NCBI GenBank assembly: GCA_040285825.1
Contig: JAUPSS010000011.1
Coordinates: 693,658 to 757,657, forward strand
Direction of reading: 5' to 3'
Length of the DNA: 64,000 nucleotides
Origin: Eukaryota sp. TZLM1-RC
Lineage: Eukaryota; Metamonada: BaSk clade
Shown here: positions 37,720 through 51,747 of the stretch, piece after piece
Layout: each line of letters starts with the position of its first letter
Position numbering within the stretch: the first letter of the stretch is position 1
Position numbers and translations under genes: made by a program
Notes under the pieces: generated by a model
The model's database searches: none
What the model saw: only the letters and a program-made list of their open reading frames with translations
Told to the model about the DNA's origin: nothing

Positions 37720-38074
37720 AAACCAAACTAGAAGCACTTGAACTAGAAGCTGACGCACCTGAAGTCCTTCAACATCCCCCTGTTTTTGCAGAAGTCGCTC
37801 CTATGTTATATTCTGCCCACTCACGTTTAGTTATGAAAACTAATTCTATTTCCTAATGTTTGGGTGTAAAGCAGGGTTGATCTAATGGGTCCATTCCTAT
37901 TTTGTCTTTTCCTGCATCCAATTTTTTTTATTTTAAGTCACAATTTCCAGAAATTGAAATTTTAACATATATGGACGATGTTTTCTTAATAAGTGCTTTT
38001 CGAATAGTTCAAGAAGCAACAAATTTGTTTGGAATCTTACCGTATCGCATTGGTCGTGAACTTAATCCATCGTT
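37720..38074 (+). pseudogene. RT fragment D, right copy
   Basis: Mirror of 28229-28590. Reading in sense: a leader ...PVFAEVAPMLYSAHSRLV, then TAA, CLGVKQG (motif B), a frame break, and FYFKSQFPEIEILTYMDD (motif C), ending NPS at the SAT junction. It is truncated on both sides. Confidence 0.75.
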
Positions 38075-38622
38075 TCGTATATTGACCAATGGTTGTTTAT
38101 TACAATCATTGGTCAAATCTTTAAAGTCCATTTTGGGACAATTAATATAACAATTGTGGTGTTAAAGTCCGTGCTATGGTCATTTGATTAGTCATTGGTA
38201 TGATTGGTTGAATGGTCATTGGTATGATTAGATGAGTTGCATGTAGTCCTTATGTACTAGATGTGATCAACTTGTGATCAAACTTTGTGTGAAATTGTGT
38301 GTGAGTAATGTTGGCTATGTGTTACTTGATCAGTACAAACTCATGATTACATTTTCAATTGATTTTGTATATATTTGAATTAATTGAGTTTATTAATTTT
38401 TAAATTGTAAAAACAGTAAAAAAACAAAAAGTATACAATTGAATGTTGTAAGCTAATAAATCCATTGCTGTAAGTGTATGAGTATCGTTTTTGATACCAT
38501 TTACTTTTATTGAAAATTAAGAAGAAACTACATGAATAGTAAAAATTTACTGAGGCTCATATGAAGTTCCTAGTTTCGTATATTGACCAATGGTTGTTTA
38601 TTACAATCATTGGTCAAATCTG
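38075..38622 (-). repeat. SAT array 2, about 1.2 inverted units
   Basis: Satellite in minus orientation. The variant unit with AAATGGTATC and TTATTAGCTTACAAC matches the variant found at about 25950-26050 in array 1. A ~45-base segment (about 38505-38550) with no counterpart in normal units is inserted next to the GTATC hairpin. The right edge lies immediately beside the TTGACCAATG hairpin, where R1 starts. Confidence 0.88.
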
Positions 38623-39943
38623 GCGCAATTTACAGGAGAAGTTTTCAATTTATGAATAGCACCACTTGTTTTTGATTACATTTCTGGTGTAGAACAACAT
38701 TGTTGCGTGAACTTTTACATTGATAAAGAAAAATTATTTTACTTTTGTTATTTGACAGAAACAAAAAAATAAATTCCAAAAAAAATTTACAGTTTCACTT
38801 TCATTTTGAATGTATTCTAGAAACAGATATCGTTTGTTTGACTTGAATCAAAAGGTGATCGTTTGTATATGGCAACGGTAACGCTATTTTCTGCACGATT
38901 ATCATTCTTTTGATTAGATCAGTATCTTTTTCAAAATTTATGAGCTTTATACATCATTAAAACCAATGTTCATGTCATTCATTTGATTTGAATTCCTTTG
39001 TTGATAATCTTTTTACAACATTTGCGACAATTTATACATGGTTATCTTGCCTTTGAAAAAATCGAAACGAATGGCGCATTTTACAAGAGAAGTTTTCAAG
39101 TTTATAGATACAGCATGTGTTCTTGATCACATTTTTGGTGTAGAAAAACATTGTTGCGTGAACTTTTACATTGATAAAGAAGTTTTTTTTCATTAAACAT
39201 AAATAAAAAATAAATTTAAATTTCATAAATTCAACAAACACTTTTATTGCAAAATCAGTACACGTAATCAGATGCTCTATTGATCAAAACTACTGCACCA
39301 AAAAAGCTGAAACAATTTGGCATAGTTTTCATTTGAAATCCCCATTTCTTATATGAAAAAAAGACTCCACACTTGACATTAAATCTTTGAATTGAAATAT
39401 CCATATGAGTGTTTTAAAACGCTGTTGAATGTTATTGTGTTTTCACACTTTCTGTGAAAACATGCTTATGCACAAGTGATACAAGGTAGGTTTGATACAT
39501 GAAGAAATGATTTATGTATTCTGTTTCAATGGAAATGTTGAAAACAATAGTGTTGGCAGAAAAAATGTTGTATGTACTGAAAAAAATACTGTCCAGGAAA
39601 ACTTTATTACGATAGAGTCTTCAACAAGAAGAAAGTACAACGGTGAAGACATCAAGCCAATCCATGAACAATTGAGATCGAAAGAGTGATTGAGTCAAAC
39701 GAAACACTTACAATAACCGATAGGTACAAGATTGACGGAATAGAAATCCAAAATGCGATAGGCAAGGCTGCTGCACTGATGGCAATCGTGATGCCTACCC
39801 TTCTGCCCTCGAGAATCATGGCACTAAGAGTATAATGTGTTTGAAGTTACAGACGCATTCCAAAGTCGGAGTACGGAAATGAGAAAAACCGCAGAAGGTT
39901 GCTCAGATTGGAAGATCAGATTTTGGGTCTGGTTTCAAACTTC

Positions 39944-39955
39944 AGATTTCCAATT
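39944..39955 (+). repeat. Target-site duplication of element B, 5' copy
   Basis: AGATTTCCAATT here is repeated at 43443-43454. It lies in the R1 core immediately beside the TTCCAAT...ATTGGAA hairpin. Confidence 0.85.
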
Positions 39956-42900
39956 TTTTTTTCCCTCCCTTAGTCAACCCTTTCATATTTCACTTTCTGT
40001 CAAGGCGTCAAAGTCGTACTGTTTCTCTGTCAAAACGATGCCTTTGGCTGATAGTGACTCTGATACTGATTGGAACGCCCAAGCAAAGATTCTACCAGTC
40101 AGATCAAGCTCATCCATTCCACTTCCCCACTCTCCCCACAATACAAGCTATGCTCGAAATTCATCTCAAAAAAATTTTCATTCAAAAACTGATCATTGTA
40201 CCAGAAAAAACACAGAAAAACCACCATTACGTTCCTTGCGTTCTGTTGCGCGTTCTATTAACAACTCCGTTTCTCGAAATTTGTTTTCTCCAGCTGAAAC
40301 TGCAAAAAGTCAAAAGTCTATTTCTACTTTTAACTCAAAAATTGACAAAATTGAAAGAACTGAAAAAATGAAACCACTGCCATTAAAAGGTTCTAAAAAA
40401 ATGTTCGATTTGTGGTATCAGTGGTCATAATTCGAGAACGTGCCCTGAGAAACAAAAAAGAGAATTTGAATTAAAATCTGCTCAACAAATTCTCAAATGT
40501 TCTGTTCCAGCTGTTGCCGTTGTGAAAGGTGCTGAAAATAATGTTTCTGACGATCAACAGTTAAATGCTTCTAGTGTTCCCTCTTCTTCCCCTTCTGAAA
40601 ACAGTAATTTTTGTTGTCCATTTTGCAAAAAAGATGTTGCAGATTCACGAAATGGTCGAAAACTTCTGTTTTGTACGAATTGTAAAGCCGTTGATACCGT
40701 AAGACCCCCGATCCGGATCCCAGTAGAAATAAGTCCCGCCAGCACAATCCCCTTCTCAATGGAAATGAGAAATTTTACTTCTGAATTGAAAAATAATAAG
40801 TGGAATATTTCATCCTTCTGGAAATATTTTGCTAGAAAAAACAAAAATTGTTTTAAGAAAAAATTTGGAAATAGAAAAATTGTAAAATCAAAAATTTGCC
40901 GAAAATTGTGCTTACGTGGTCGTTATGGTGCCGCAAAGCAGTCTTTGTTTTCCTCTTCTTTGGCTGATGTAAACTCTGATACTCTTGAAAAACTCCAAAA
41001 GTTGCATCCTCAAGAAAATTTCAAGTGCAGCAAGCCTGAAGTGTGTCCTTTTTGGATTGAAAATCCTATTACTGCAATTGAGGTTCTTAAAGCTATTCAA
41101 AAATTACCTAAGGGGAAAGCAGCAGGCCCATCTGGAATTTCTTGTGATCTCTTAAAAATAGCGTGTTCCAGTGCTCCCGAAATTGCTGATGATCTAGCCC
41201 ACTATTTTCAACAATTAATTGTTTTGAAAATAAATCCTCCATTTGAATTGCTCGCAGCACGTCTGATTGCTTTAGTAAAGCCTGGAAACGGAATCAAACC
41301 TGATGGAATACGCCCAATTGCTGTTGGTGAATCTCTTTCTCGTTTGCTGGCATCAATTGTCTTCGATCGTGTCAAAGACAAAGCCTCTACATTTTTGAAT
41401 CCTCATCAATTTGGAATCAAAACAATTGATGGTGCTTCTGTTGCTGCTATTGCCTCTGATACCTTTTTTAATGCAGAGGAAAATAATTTTATTTTTAATC
41501 TCGACTTTAAAAATGCTTTTAATTCTGTAAAGCGAGAAGCAATTTTTGAAGTTATTAAATCTGATTTTCCTGAGCTATCGAGTTTTTTTCTACCATTTTT
41601 ATGGTAAAGAATCAGATTTAATTTTTAATTCATTTGCTCTTAAATCATCTTCTGGTGTGAAGCAAGGTGACCCTTTAGGTCCATTATTGTTTTGTTTGGC
41701 TATTCACAAAACTTTAAATATCATTAAGCAAAAATACCCTTCTATAAAAATAGTTGCTTATATGGATGATATATCCTTGATTGGTTCATTTGATTTACTA
41801 GAATTGGTTGCTCAAGAAATTGCCGATTCATATGAAAATATTGGGCTTCATCTTAATGCCAGCAAATGCCTTCTGATTGGCTCTTCTGCTCAAGACCTCG
41901 TGATCAACGATTCTATTGTCCCTTTTACTAATTATAGTAGTGATGCTTTTAAGTTCCTTGGTTGTTGGTTAGGAAATGTGCCTCAAATTCAGAATGAATT
42001 GCAAGTTATTTTGGAAAAAATGAAAATTGAACTTGATTCAATTTCTTCTTTAGATATAGAAAAGCATATTAAATTTTTTATGCTTAAAATTTGCTACACT
42101 GGGAGAATAACCCACATTTTGAGATCTTGTGCTCCTTCCATAGCATTAGATTTTTGTCGTTCTTTTAATTCATTGAGAACAGAATTTTTTGCTGATTTAT
42201 TGAATGTAGAACCAGGAATGTTGAAAAGCCATTTATTTTCTTCAGCAAATTTGGGGGGTATTGGATTTACTAAATCTTCAATTTTGTGTCAATCAGCATT
42301 CTTGGTGGTGGCAAAAATTTTATTTATGAATTTTCTCGTAGATTTCCTGATGATTCTCATCTGTCAGTCCCCAATTGTAGTCCCTATTTGTATGAGTTAT
42401 CTTGTGAACTTGAAAAATTACCGCCACAAATTTGGACCAAATGTTTTCCTCAATCAATTCAAGAAATTCCAAACCGATCTCTATTTAATTTACAGTTTTG
42501 CTGTAAAAAGCTTCAACAAAAATTGTCAAAGATTTTTGAAAGCTTGGATTTTGATGTTAGACTTGGCTTGGCCAAGAAAAAGAATCCCGCTTTTGCAAAT
42601 CTTTTACAAGATATGTGTGACAGTACTTCTTCTGCCTTAGTAACAACAATTCCACAAGTTTATGGTACTCTCTTATCCGATTCTGCTTGGACTCTGAATA
42701 TGAGATTTCGTTCCTTTATCTGGCCTGATAATTTACCTCATAATTTAATTTGTAAATGTTCTCGAGAAATTACAACTACTCATTTGTTAAATTGTAAACA
42801 TTTTATTACTTTTTAGAAGCAAGGTTCATGATGCTGTAAGAGACCAGTTATATTGTATGTGTAAATCTCATAGAATTGAATCCTTCTTGGAACCTTTGTT

Positions 42901-43442
42901 GTCAAATCTGTTTGATGCTGAAAATGATTTTCATAAGAATAATAGAGGTGATGTCATATTACCTAGATTAGATGGAAGCTTCATTTTTATTGGATGTAAT
43001 GTCTGTTGATCCTTGTAATGCCTCAAATGAAAGGCTTGTTAATTCTGAAATTCATAATCCCCTTTCAAATGCTGAAAATTTTAAATTCAAAAAAATACAA
43101 TGAACCTTTGTCCAAATTGGCCAGTCTACAGCATGCAAAATACAATTTGTATCCATTTGTATTTTCCCTTTTTGGTTCACTTGCACCAACTGCTTTTACG
43201 TTTTTTTGGATGATTTTGAAATGATTGTAAAGAGAAGAACTGGCAGAAATTTCAACAGATTGTTTTGGCAAAATAGAATTGTGTTTTCTATTTTTAAGGG
43301 GATGTTGAAGATGGTTTCTGATGCTTTGCTTTCTCTTGGATCTCACTATGAGAGAGTTGCATCTAGTGTTTTTGTTTTGGGAGAGATGGATTTTTTAGAT
43401 GTTGATTTATAGGTTTAGAATAAAATTAAATTTTAAAAAAAA
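39956..43442 (+). pseudogene. Retrotransposon B, near full length, decayed
   Basis: A 3.5-kb non-LTR retrotransposon with both ends and a 12-bp target-site duplication. The 5' end is T-rich then CCCTCCC. Coding starts at ATG 40038 with a Ser/Lys-rich leader. A CCHC knuckle CSICGISGHNSRTC begins at 40402, reached only by a +1 shift across an A7 run. Then follow a CxxC finger (CCPFCKK...CTNC), the RT domain with IRPIAVGESLSRLLA, NLDFKNAFNSV, GVKQGDPLGP and YMDDISLIG, the C-terminal knuckle CKCSREITTTHLLNC, and a degraded RLE (NRGDVILP...). Further frameshifts lie near 41600, 42300, 42812 and 42985, so no complete protein can be made. The 3' end is GATTTATAGG followed by AATAAAATTAAATTTTAAAAAAAAA. 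Confidence 0.9.
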
Positions 43443-43454
43443 AGATTTCCAATT
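43443..43454 (+). repeat. Target-site duplication of element B, 3' copy
   Basis: AGATTTCCAATT, identical to 39944-39955. The R1 core resumes here with GTGACATTGGAATTTT. Confidence 0.85.
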
Positions 43455-46400
43455 GTGACATTGGAATTTTTCCAACCCATAAAGCATTAATTTTGGTTTT
43501 GCTTTCCTGTTTTCTGCATGTGTTCGTATATGGCAACGGTAACACTAATTTCTGTACGATTATCATTCTTTTGATTAGGTCAGTATCTTTTTCAAAATTT
43601 ATGAGCTTTATACATCATTAAAACCAATGTTCATGTCATTCATTTGATTTGAATTCCTTTGTTGTTAATCTTTTTACAACATTTGCGACAATTTATACAT
43701 GGGTATCTTGCCTTTGAAAAAATCGAAACGAATGGCGCATTTTACAAGAGAAGTTTGCAAGTTTATAAATACAGCATGTCTTCTTGATCATATTTTTGGT
43801 GTAGAAAAACATTGTTGCCTGAACTTTTACATTGATAAAGAAAAAATATTTTACTTTTGTTATTTGACAGAAACAATAACATAAATTCCAAAAACAAAAT
43901 TTACAGTTTCACTTTTATTATGAATTTATTCTAGAAACAGATAGCATTTGTTTGATTTGAATCAAAAGGTGATCCTTTGTATATGGCAACGGTAACGCTA
44001 TTTTCTGCACGATTATCATTCGTTAGATTAGGCCAGAATCTTTCTCAAATTTTATGAGCTTTATACATCATTAAAACCAATGTTGATGTCATTCATTTGA
44101 TTTGAATTTCTTTGCTGATAATCTTTTTACAACATTTGCGACAATTTATACATGGTTATCTTGCCTTTGAAAAAATCGAAACGAATGGCGCATTTTACAA
44201 GAGAAGTTTTTAACTTTATAGATACAGCATGTGTTCTTGATCACATTTTTGGTTTAGAAAAACATTGTTGCATGAACTTTTACATTGATAAAGAGGTTTT
44301 TCTTCATTTTTTTAAACATAAATAAAAAATAAATTCAAAATTTCATAAATTCAACAAACACTTTTATTGCAAAATCAGTACACGAAATCAGATGCTCTAT
44401 TGATCAAAAATACTGCACCAAAAAAGCTAAAACAATTTGTCATAGTTTTCATTTGAAATCCCCATTTCTTATATGACAAAAAGACTCCACACTTGACAAT
44501 AAATCTTTGAATTGTAATATCCATATGAGTGTTTAAAACGCTGTTGAATGTTATTGTGTTTTCACACTTTCTGTGAAAACATGCTTATGCACAAGTGATA
44601 CAAGGTAGGTTTGATACATGAAGAAACGATTTATGTATTCTGTTTCAATGGCAATCTTGAAAACAATAGTGTTGGCAGAAAAGATGATGTATGTACTGAA
44701 AAGAATACTGTCCAGGAAAACTTTATTACGATAGAGTCTTCAACAAGAAGAAAGTACAACGGTGAAGACATCAAGCCAATCCATGAACAATTGAGATCGA
44801 AAGAGTGATTGAGTCAAACGAAACACTTACAATAACCGATAGGTACAAGATTGACGGAATAGAAATCCAAAATGCGATAGGCAAGGCTGCTGCACTGATG
44901 GCAATCGTGATGCCTACCCTTCTGCCCCCAAGAATCATGGCACTAAGAGTATAATATGTTTGAAGTTACAGACGCATCCCAAAGTCGGAGTACGGAAATG
45001 AGAAAAACCGCAGAAGGTTGCTCAGGTTGGAAGATCAGATTTTGGGTCTGGTTTCAAACTTCAGATTTTCCAATTTTGACATTGGAATTTTACCAACCCA
45101 TAATGCAATTAATTTTGGTTTTGCTTTCCTGTTTTCTGCATGTGTTCGTATATGGCAACGGTAACACTAATTTCTGTACGATTATCATTCTTTTGATTAG
45201 GTCAGTATCTTTTTCAAAATTTATGAGCTTTATACATCATTAAAACCAATGTTCATGTCATTCATTTGATTTGAATTCCTTTGTTGTTAATCTTTTTACA
45301 ACATTTGCGACAATTTATACATGGGTATCTTGCCTTTGAAAAAATCGAAACGAATGGCGCATTTTACAAGAGAAGTTTGCAAGTTTATAAATACAGCATG
45401 TGTTCTTGATCACATTTTTGGTGTAGAAAAACATTGTTGCCTGAACTTTTACATTGATAAAGAAAAATTTTTTTGCTTTTGTTATTTGACAGAAACAATA
45501 ACATAAATTCCAAAAAAAATTTAAAGTTTCACTTTCATTTTGAATTTATTCTAAAAACAGATAGCATTTGTTTGATTTGAATCAAAAGGTGATCCTTTGT
45601 ATATGGCAACGGTAACGCTATTATCTGCACGATTATCATTCGTTAGATTAGGTCAGTATCTTTCTCAAATTTTATGAGCTTTATACATCATTAAAACCAA
45701 TGTTGATGTCATTCATTTGATTTGAATTTCTTTGCTGATAATCTTTTTACAACATTTGCGACAATTTATACATGGTTATCTTGCCTTTGAAAAAATCGAA
45801 ACGAATGGCGCATTTTACAAGAGAAGTTTTCAACTTTATAGATACAGCATGTGTTCTTGATCACATTTTTGGTTTAGAAAAACATTGTTGCATGAACTTT
45901 TACATTGATAAAGAGGTTTTTCTTTTTGTTATTAAACATAAATAAAAAATAAATTTAAAATTTCATAAATTCAACAAACACTTTTATTGCAAAATCAGTA
46001 CACGAAACTAGATGCTCTATTGATCAAAACTACTGCACCAAAAAAGCTGAAACAATTTGGCATAGTTTTCATTTGAAATCCCCATCTCTTATATGAAAAA
46101 AAGACTCCACACTTGACAAAAAATCTTCGAATTGTAATATCCATATGAGTGTTTTAAAACGCTGTTGAATGTTATTGTGTTTTCACACTTTCTGTGAAAA
46201 CATGCTTATGCACAAGTGATACAAGGTAGGTTTGATACATGAAGAAACGATTTATGTATTCTGTTTCAATGGCAATCTTGAAAACAATGGTGTTGGCAGA
46301 AAAGATGATGTATGTACTGAAAAGAATACTGTCCAGGAAAACTTTATTACGATAGAGTCTTCATCAAGAAGAAAGTACAACGGTGAAGACATCAAGCCAA

Positions 46401-49400
46401 TCCATGAACAATTGAGATCAAAAGAGTGATTGAGTCAAACGAAACACTGACAATAACCGATAGGTAAAAGATTTACGGAATAGAAATCCAAAATGCGCTA
46501 GGCAAGGCTGCTGCACTGATGGCAATCGTGATGCCTACCCTTCTGCCCCAAAGAATCATGGCACTAAGAGTATAATATGTTTGAAGTTACAGACGCATCC
46601 CAAAGTCGGAGTACGGAAATGAGAAAAACCGCAGAAGGTTGCTCAGGTTGGAAGATCAGATTTTGGGTCTGGTTTCAAACTTCAGATTTTCCAATTTTGA
46701 CATTGGAATTTTACCAACCCATAATGCAATTAATTTTGGTTTTGCTTTCCTGTTTTCTGCATGTGTTCGTATATGGCAACGGTAACACTAATTTCTGTAC
46801 GATTATCATTCTTTTGATTAGGTCAGTATCTTTTCAAAATTTATGAGCTTTATACATCATTAAAACCAATGTTCATGTCATTCATTTGATTTGAATTCCT
46901 TTGTTGTTAATCTTTTTACAACATTTGCGACAATTTATACATGGGTATCTTGCCTTTGAAAAAATCGAAACGAATGGCGCATTTTACAAGAGAAGTTTGC
47001 AAGTTTATAAATACAGCATGTGTTCTTGATCACATTTTTGGTGTAGAAAAACATTGTTGCCTGAACTTTTACATTGATAAAGAAAAATTTTTTGCTTTTT
47101 GTTATTTGACAGAAACAATAACATAAATTCCAAAAAAATTTAAAGTTTCACTTTCATTTTGAATTTATTCTAAAAACAGATAGCATTTGTTTGATTTGAA
47201 TCAAAAGGTGATCCTTTGTATATGGCAACGGTAACGCTATTATCTGCACGATTATCATTCGTTAGATTAGGTCAGTATCTTTCTCAAATTTTATGAGCTT
47301 TATACATCATTAAAACCAATGTTGATGTCATTCATTTGATTTGAATTTCTTTGCTGATAATCTTTTTACAACATTTGCGACAATTTATACATGGTTATCT
47401 TGCCTTTGGAAAAAATCGAAACGAATGGCGCATTTTACAAGAGAAGTTTTCAACTTTATAGATACAGCATGTGTTCTTGATCACATTTTTGGTTTAGAAA
47501 AACATTGTTGCATGAACTTTTACATTGATAAAGAGGTTTTTCTTTTTGTTATTAAACATAAATAAAAAATAAATTTAAAATTTCATAAATTCAACAAACA
47601 CTTTTATTGCAAAATCAGTACACGAAACTAGATGCTCTATTGATCAAAACTACTGCACCAAAAAAGCTGAAACAATTTGGCATAGTTTTCATTTGAAATC
47701 CCCATCTCTTATATGAAAAAAAGACTCCACACTTGACAAAAAATCTTCGAATTGTAATATCCATATGAGTGTTTTAAAACGCTGTTGAATGTTATTGTGT
47801 TTTCACACTTTCTGTGAAAACATGCTTATGCACAAGTGATACAAGGTAGGTTTGATACATGAAGAAACGATTTATGTATTCTGTTTCAATGGCAATCTTG
47901 AAAACAATGGTGTTGGCAGAAAAGATGATGTATGTACTGAAAAGAATACTGTCCAGGAAAACTTTATTACGATAGAGTCTTCATCAAGAAGAAAGTACAA
48001 CGGTGAAGACATCAAGCCAATCCATGAACAATTGAGATCAAAAGAGTGATTGAGTCAAACGAAACACTGACAATAACCGATAGGTAAAAGATTTACGGAA
48101 TAGAAATCCAAAATGCGCTAGGCAAGGCTGCTGCACTGATGGCAATCGTGATGCCTACCCTTCTGCCCCAAAGAATCATGGCACTAAGAGTATAATGTGT
48201 TTAAAGTTACAGACGCATCCCAAAGTCGGAGTACGGAAATGAGAAAAACCGCAGAAGGTTGCTCAGGTTGGAAGATCAGATTTTGGGTCTGGTTTCAAAC
48301 TTCAGATTTTCCAATTTTGACATTGGAATTTTACCAACCCATAATGCAATTAATTTTGGTTTTGCTTTCCTGTTTTCTGCATGTGTTCGTATATGGCAAC
48401 GGTAACACTAATTTCTGTACGATTATCATTCTTTTGATTAGGTCAGTATCTTTTTCAAAATTTATGAGCTTTATACATCATTAAAACCAATGTTCATGTC
48501 ATTCATTTGATTTGAATTCCTTTGTTGTTAATCTTTTTACAACATTTGCGACAATTTATACATGGGTATCTTGCCTTTGAAAAAATCGAAACGAATGGCG
48601 CATTTTACAAGAGAAGTTTGCAAGTTTATAAATACAGCATGTGTTCTTGATCACATTTTTGGTGTAGAAAAACATTGTTGCCTGAACTTTTACATTGATA
48701 AAGAAAAATTTTTTGCTTTTGTTATTTGACAGAAACAATAACATAAATTCCAAAAAAAATTTACAGTTTCACTTTCATTTTGAATTTATTCTAAAAACAG
48801 ATAGCATTTGTTTGATTTGAATCAAAAGGTGATCCTTTGTATATGGCAACGGTAACGCTATTATCTGCACGATTATCATTCGTTAGATTAGGTCAGTATC
48901 TTTCTCAAATTTTATGAGCTTTATACATCATTAAAACCAATGTTGATGTCATTCATTTGATTTGAAGTTCTTTGCTGATAATCTTTTTACAACATTTGCG
49001 ACAATTTATACATGGTTATCTTGCCTTTGAAAAAATCGAAACGAATGGCGCATTTTACAAGAGAAGTTTTCAACTTTATAGATACAGCATGTGTTCTTGA
49101 TCACATTTTTGGTTTAGAAAAACATTGTTGCATGAACTTTTACATTGATAAAGAGGTTTTTCTTTTTGTTATTAAACATAAATAAAAAATAAATTTAAAA
49201 TTTCATAAATTCAACAAACACTTTTATTGCAAAATCAGTACACGAAACTAGATGCTCTATTGATCAAAACTACTGCACCAAAAAAGCTGAAACAATTTGG
49301 CATAGTTTTCATTTGAAATCCCCATCTCTTATATGAAAAAAAGACTCCACACTTGACAAAAAATCTTTGAATTGTAATATCCATATGAGTGTTTCAAACG

Positions 49401-49916
49401 CTGTTGAATGTTATTGTGTTTTCACACTTTCTGTGAAAACATGCTTATGCACAAGTGATACAAGGTAGGTTTGATACATGAAGAAACGATTTATGTATTC
49501 TGTTTCAATGGCAATCTTGAAAACAATGGTGTTGGCAGAAAAGATGATGTATGTACTGAAAAGAATACTGTCCAGGAAAACTTTATTACGATAGAGTCTT
49601 CATCAAGAAGAAAGTACAACGGTGAAGACATCAAGCCAATCCATGAACAATTGAGATCGAAAGAGTGATTGAGTCAAACGAAACACTTACAATAACCGAT
49701 AGGTACAAGATTGACGGAATAGAAATCCAAAATGCGATAGGCAAGGCTGCTGCACTGATGGCAATCGTGATGCCTACCCTTCTGCCCCCAAGAATCATGA
49801 CACTAAGAGTATAATATGTTTGAAGTTACAGACGCATCCCAAAGTCGGAGTACGGAAATGAGAAAAACCGCAGAAGGTTGCTCAGGTTGGAAGCTCAGAT
49901 TTTGGGTCTGGTTTCA

Positions 49917-49928
49917 AACTTAAGATTT
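49917..49928 (+). repeat. Target-site duplication of element C2, 5' copy
   Basis: AACTTAAGATTT here is repeated at 51748-51759. Other R1 cores read AACTTCAGATTT. Both duplicates carry the same C-to-A variant, as expected if one local target was copied. Confidence 0.88.
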
Positions 49929-51747
49929 TGAGTTCATGAAGTGGTGTAAAGCAAGGAGATCCGTTGGCCTCTTTTGTTTTGTTTGGACATTCATCCAATT
50001 TTACTGCAAATTCAAGAGATGTTTCCTTCACTAAAAATGATTGCATATATGGATGATGTTGTTCCTATTGGTGATTTAAATATTGTGAAACAAGAAACTG
50101 TAAGTTTTAATGAATTATTTGCCAAAATTGGTCTCCGACTTAATTTACTTGAATGTGTTTTGTTATCGAATTCTCCAATTTCCACAATAGTTGATGGTAT
50201 TGAAATTCAAGCCAAATTATATTCAATTGATGCTATTCGTCATTTGGGTTCGTTTTGAGGAAATAATAGTGAAATTACCCAAAAATTGTGTGAAAAGTTG
50301 AACTCAATTTCTGACAAAATCGACCGAATGATGAATTTAGATATAAAAAACACATCAAATTTACCATTATAAGACTGTGTTTTAGTTCCAATTTTAATCA
50401 TATATTTCGATCTACAAATCCTCTCGTCACTAGACCTTTGGCTCAAAAGTTTAATGAGTTACGTGCAAAAGTTCTGTCTCAATTGATGGGATGTAAAATT
50501 TTTCAAATTCCTGATCATGCTTACCTTAGTCCACATTATGGCGGTTTAGGGTGGACGAAGGCTTCTATTCTTACCTCGTGTGCTTTTGTTGGTGGATGTA
50601 GAAATGCAATCTTTGAGTTTTCCGAAAGATTTGCAGATTGGGAAGATTTATTGATGACAACGCAAAGTTCCACTGTTTTTGCATTAAATGAAGAAATTTC
50701 AAGAATTGATGTAGAAAAATGGGGTCGATGTTTTCCCCAATCATTCAATGGCAATATTCCAGAAAAAAATGTTTTAAATTTGAAGTACACTCTGCGAACA
50801 TTACAGAAACGATTGACTGGAATGTATGAAAAAGATCTTTATAATAATATATGCAGCTCGGCTGTTTTAAATCAAGATCTTCACTCATTGTTATTGGAAA
50901 AGGGTGTTTGTTAAAACAACTCGTCAGATTCTTCACCTTTTGTAACTATTGTACCACGAAGATTTGGGTTGTGTGCCACTTATGAAGCATTTGCAACAAA
51001 AATGAGATTATATTTGAACATCCCCATTAATCAATTATTTTCAAAAGAAAAATGTATTTGTTCGAATTCACCTCAACTCACTTTGCGCCATGCTCTGAAT
51101 TGCTCTAAATTGATAACTTATCGTTCTTCATTACATGATGCTGTTAGAGACACTGTTTTCAATATGGCACAAACTGCAAGGATAACGTGTATCAAAGAGC
51201 CCCTGCTGAAGGAAACACTTTCTCTGAATAATTTTGGTTCTGATGATAGAGGTGATGTATACTGTGATTGGATTGATAATTCTGAAGCTATTGTTGACTT
51301 TGTCTCATGTAATGTTGCAAATGATACTTTGGTTCACAGAAGAAAACTTAATCCTGTGGCTGCTCTGGATTTTAAAGCAAAAGAGAAACATAGAAAATAT
51401 GATAAAGATATTGAAGAGGCTAATCTCGATAGAAATACACAGCTGGTTTTTATTGCTTTCCCATTTTCGATAAATGGAAGATTATCAGTTGAAGCAGAAA
51501 CTTTTTTGAATGACTTCCAAAAAATGGTGCAAGAAAAAACAATGAAAAGATTTGATATATTTTTATGGCGTTCACGGATTCAATTTGCTATTATTAATAG
51601 ATTACCACGGTTTTTCAATCGAATAAGAGAAGCTTTAGCTAGACAACATGCAGATCAAGATTTTGTAGAGGAAATCTTGGTTCAATGATAGTCGTCCCAT
51701 TAGTATTGAGTTAATTTAATTAAATGTGCAAATTCAATAAATACAAC
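49929..51747 (+). pseudogene. Retrotransposon C2, 5'-truncated
   Basis: A 1.8-kb family C element starting inside the RT domain. After SGVKQGDPLA (motif B, then a frame break) come the catalytic YMDDVVPIG near 50043, a TGA in GSF*GNNSEI near 50256, and a long frame from about 50438 to 51688 broken by one TAA at 50912. That frame holds the C-terminal region, the knuckle CICSNSPQLTLRHALNC and the RLE motif RGDVYCDWIDNSEAIVDF. The tail is CAAATTCAATAAATACAACAAC without poly(A). It is longer than C1 and shares its 3' end. It lies in the same position of an R1 core as element B. Non-functional. Confidence 0.88.

Larger units (their letters stand above)
35315..38074. repeat. Right arm of the ~2.8-kb inverted repeat
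   Basis: Reverse complement of 28229-30987. The inner edge differs from the left arm: here RT fragment B' stops at 35315 (left-arm equivalent 30987), while on the left it continues 74 bases further to 31061 before meeting Rep. Confidence 0.9.

Noticed and set aside
44787-44951. A 55-codon frame (ITDRYKIDGIEIQNAIGKAA...) in the R1 core that looks protein-like and starts beside an AG
   Set aside because: Broken by TAA in the copies at about 46460 and 48080 and has no start; at most an old remnant.
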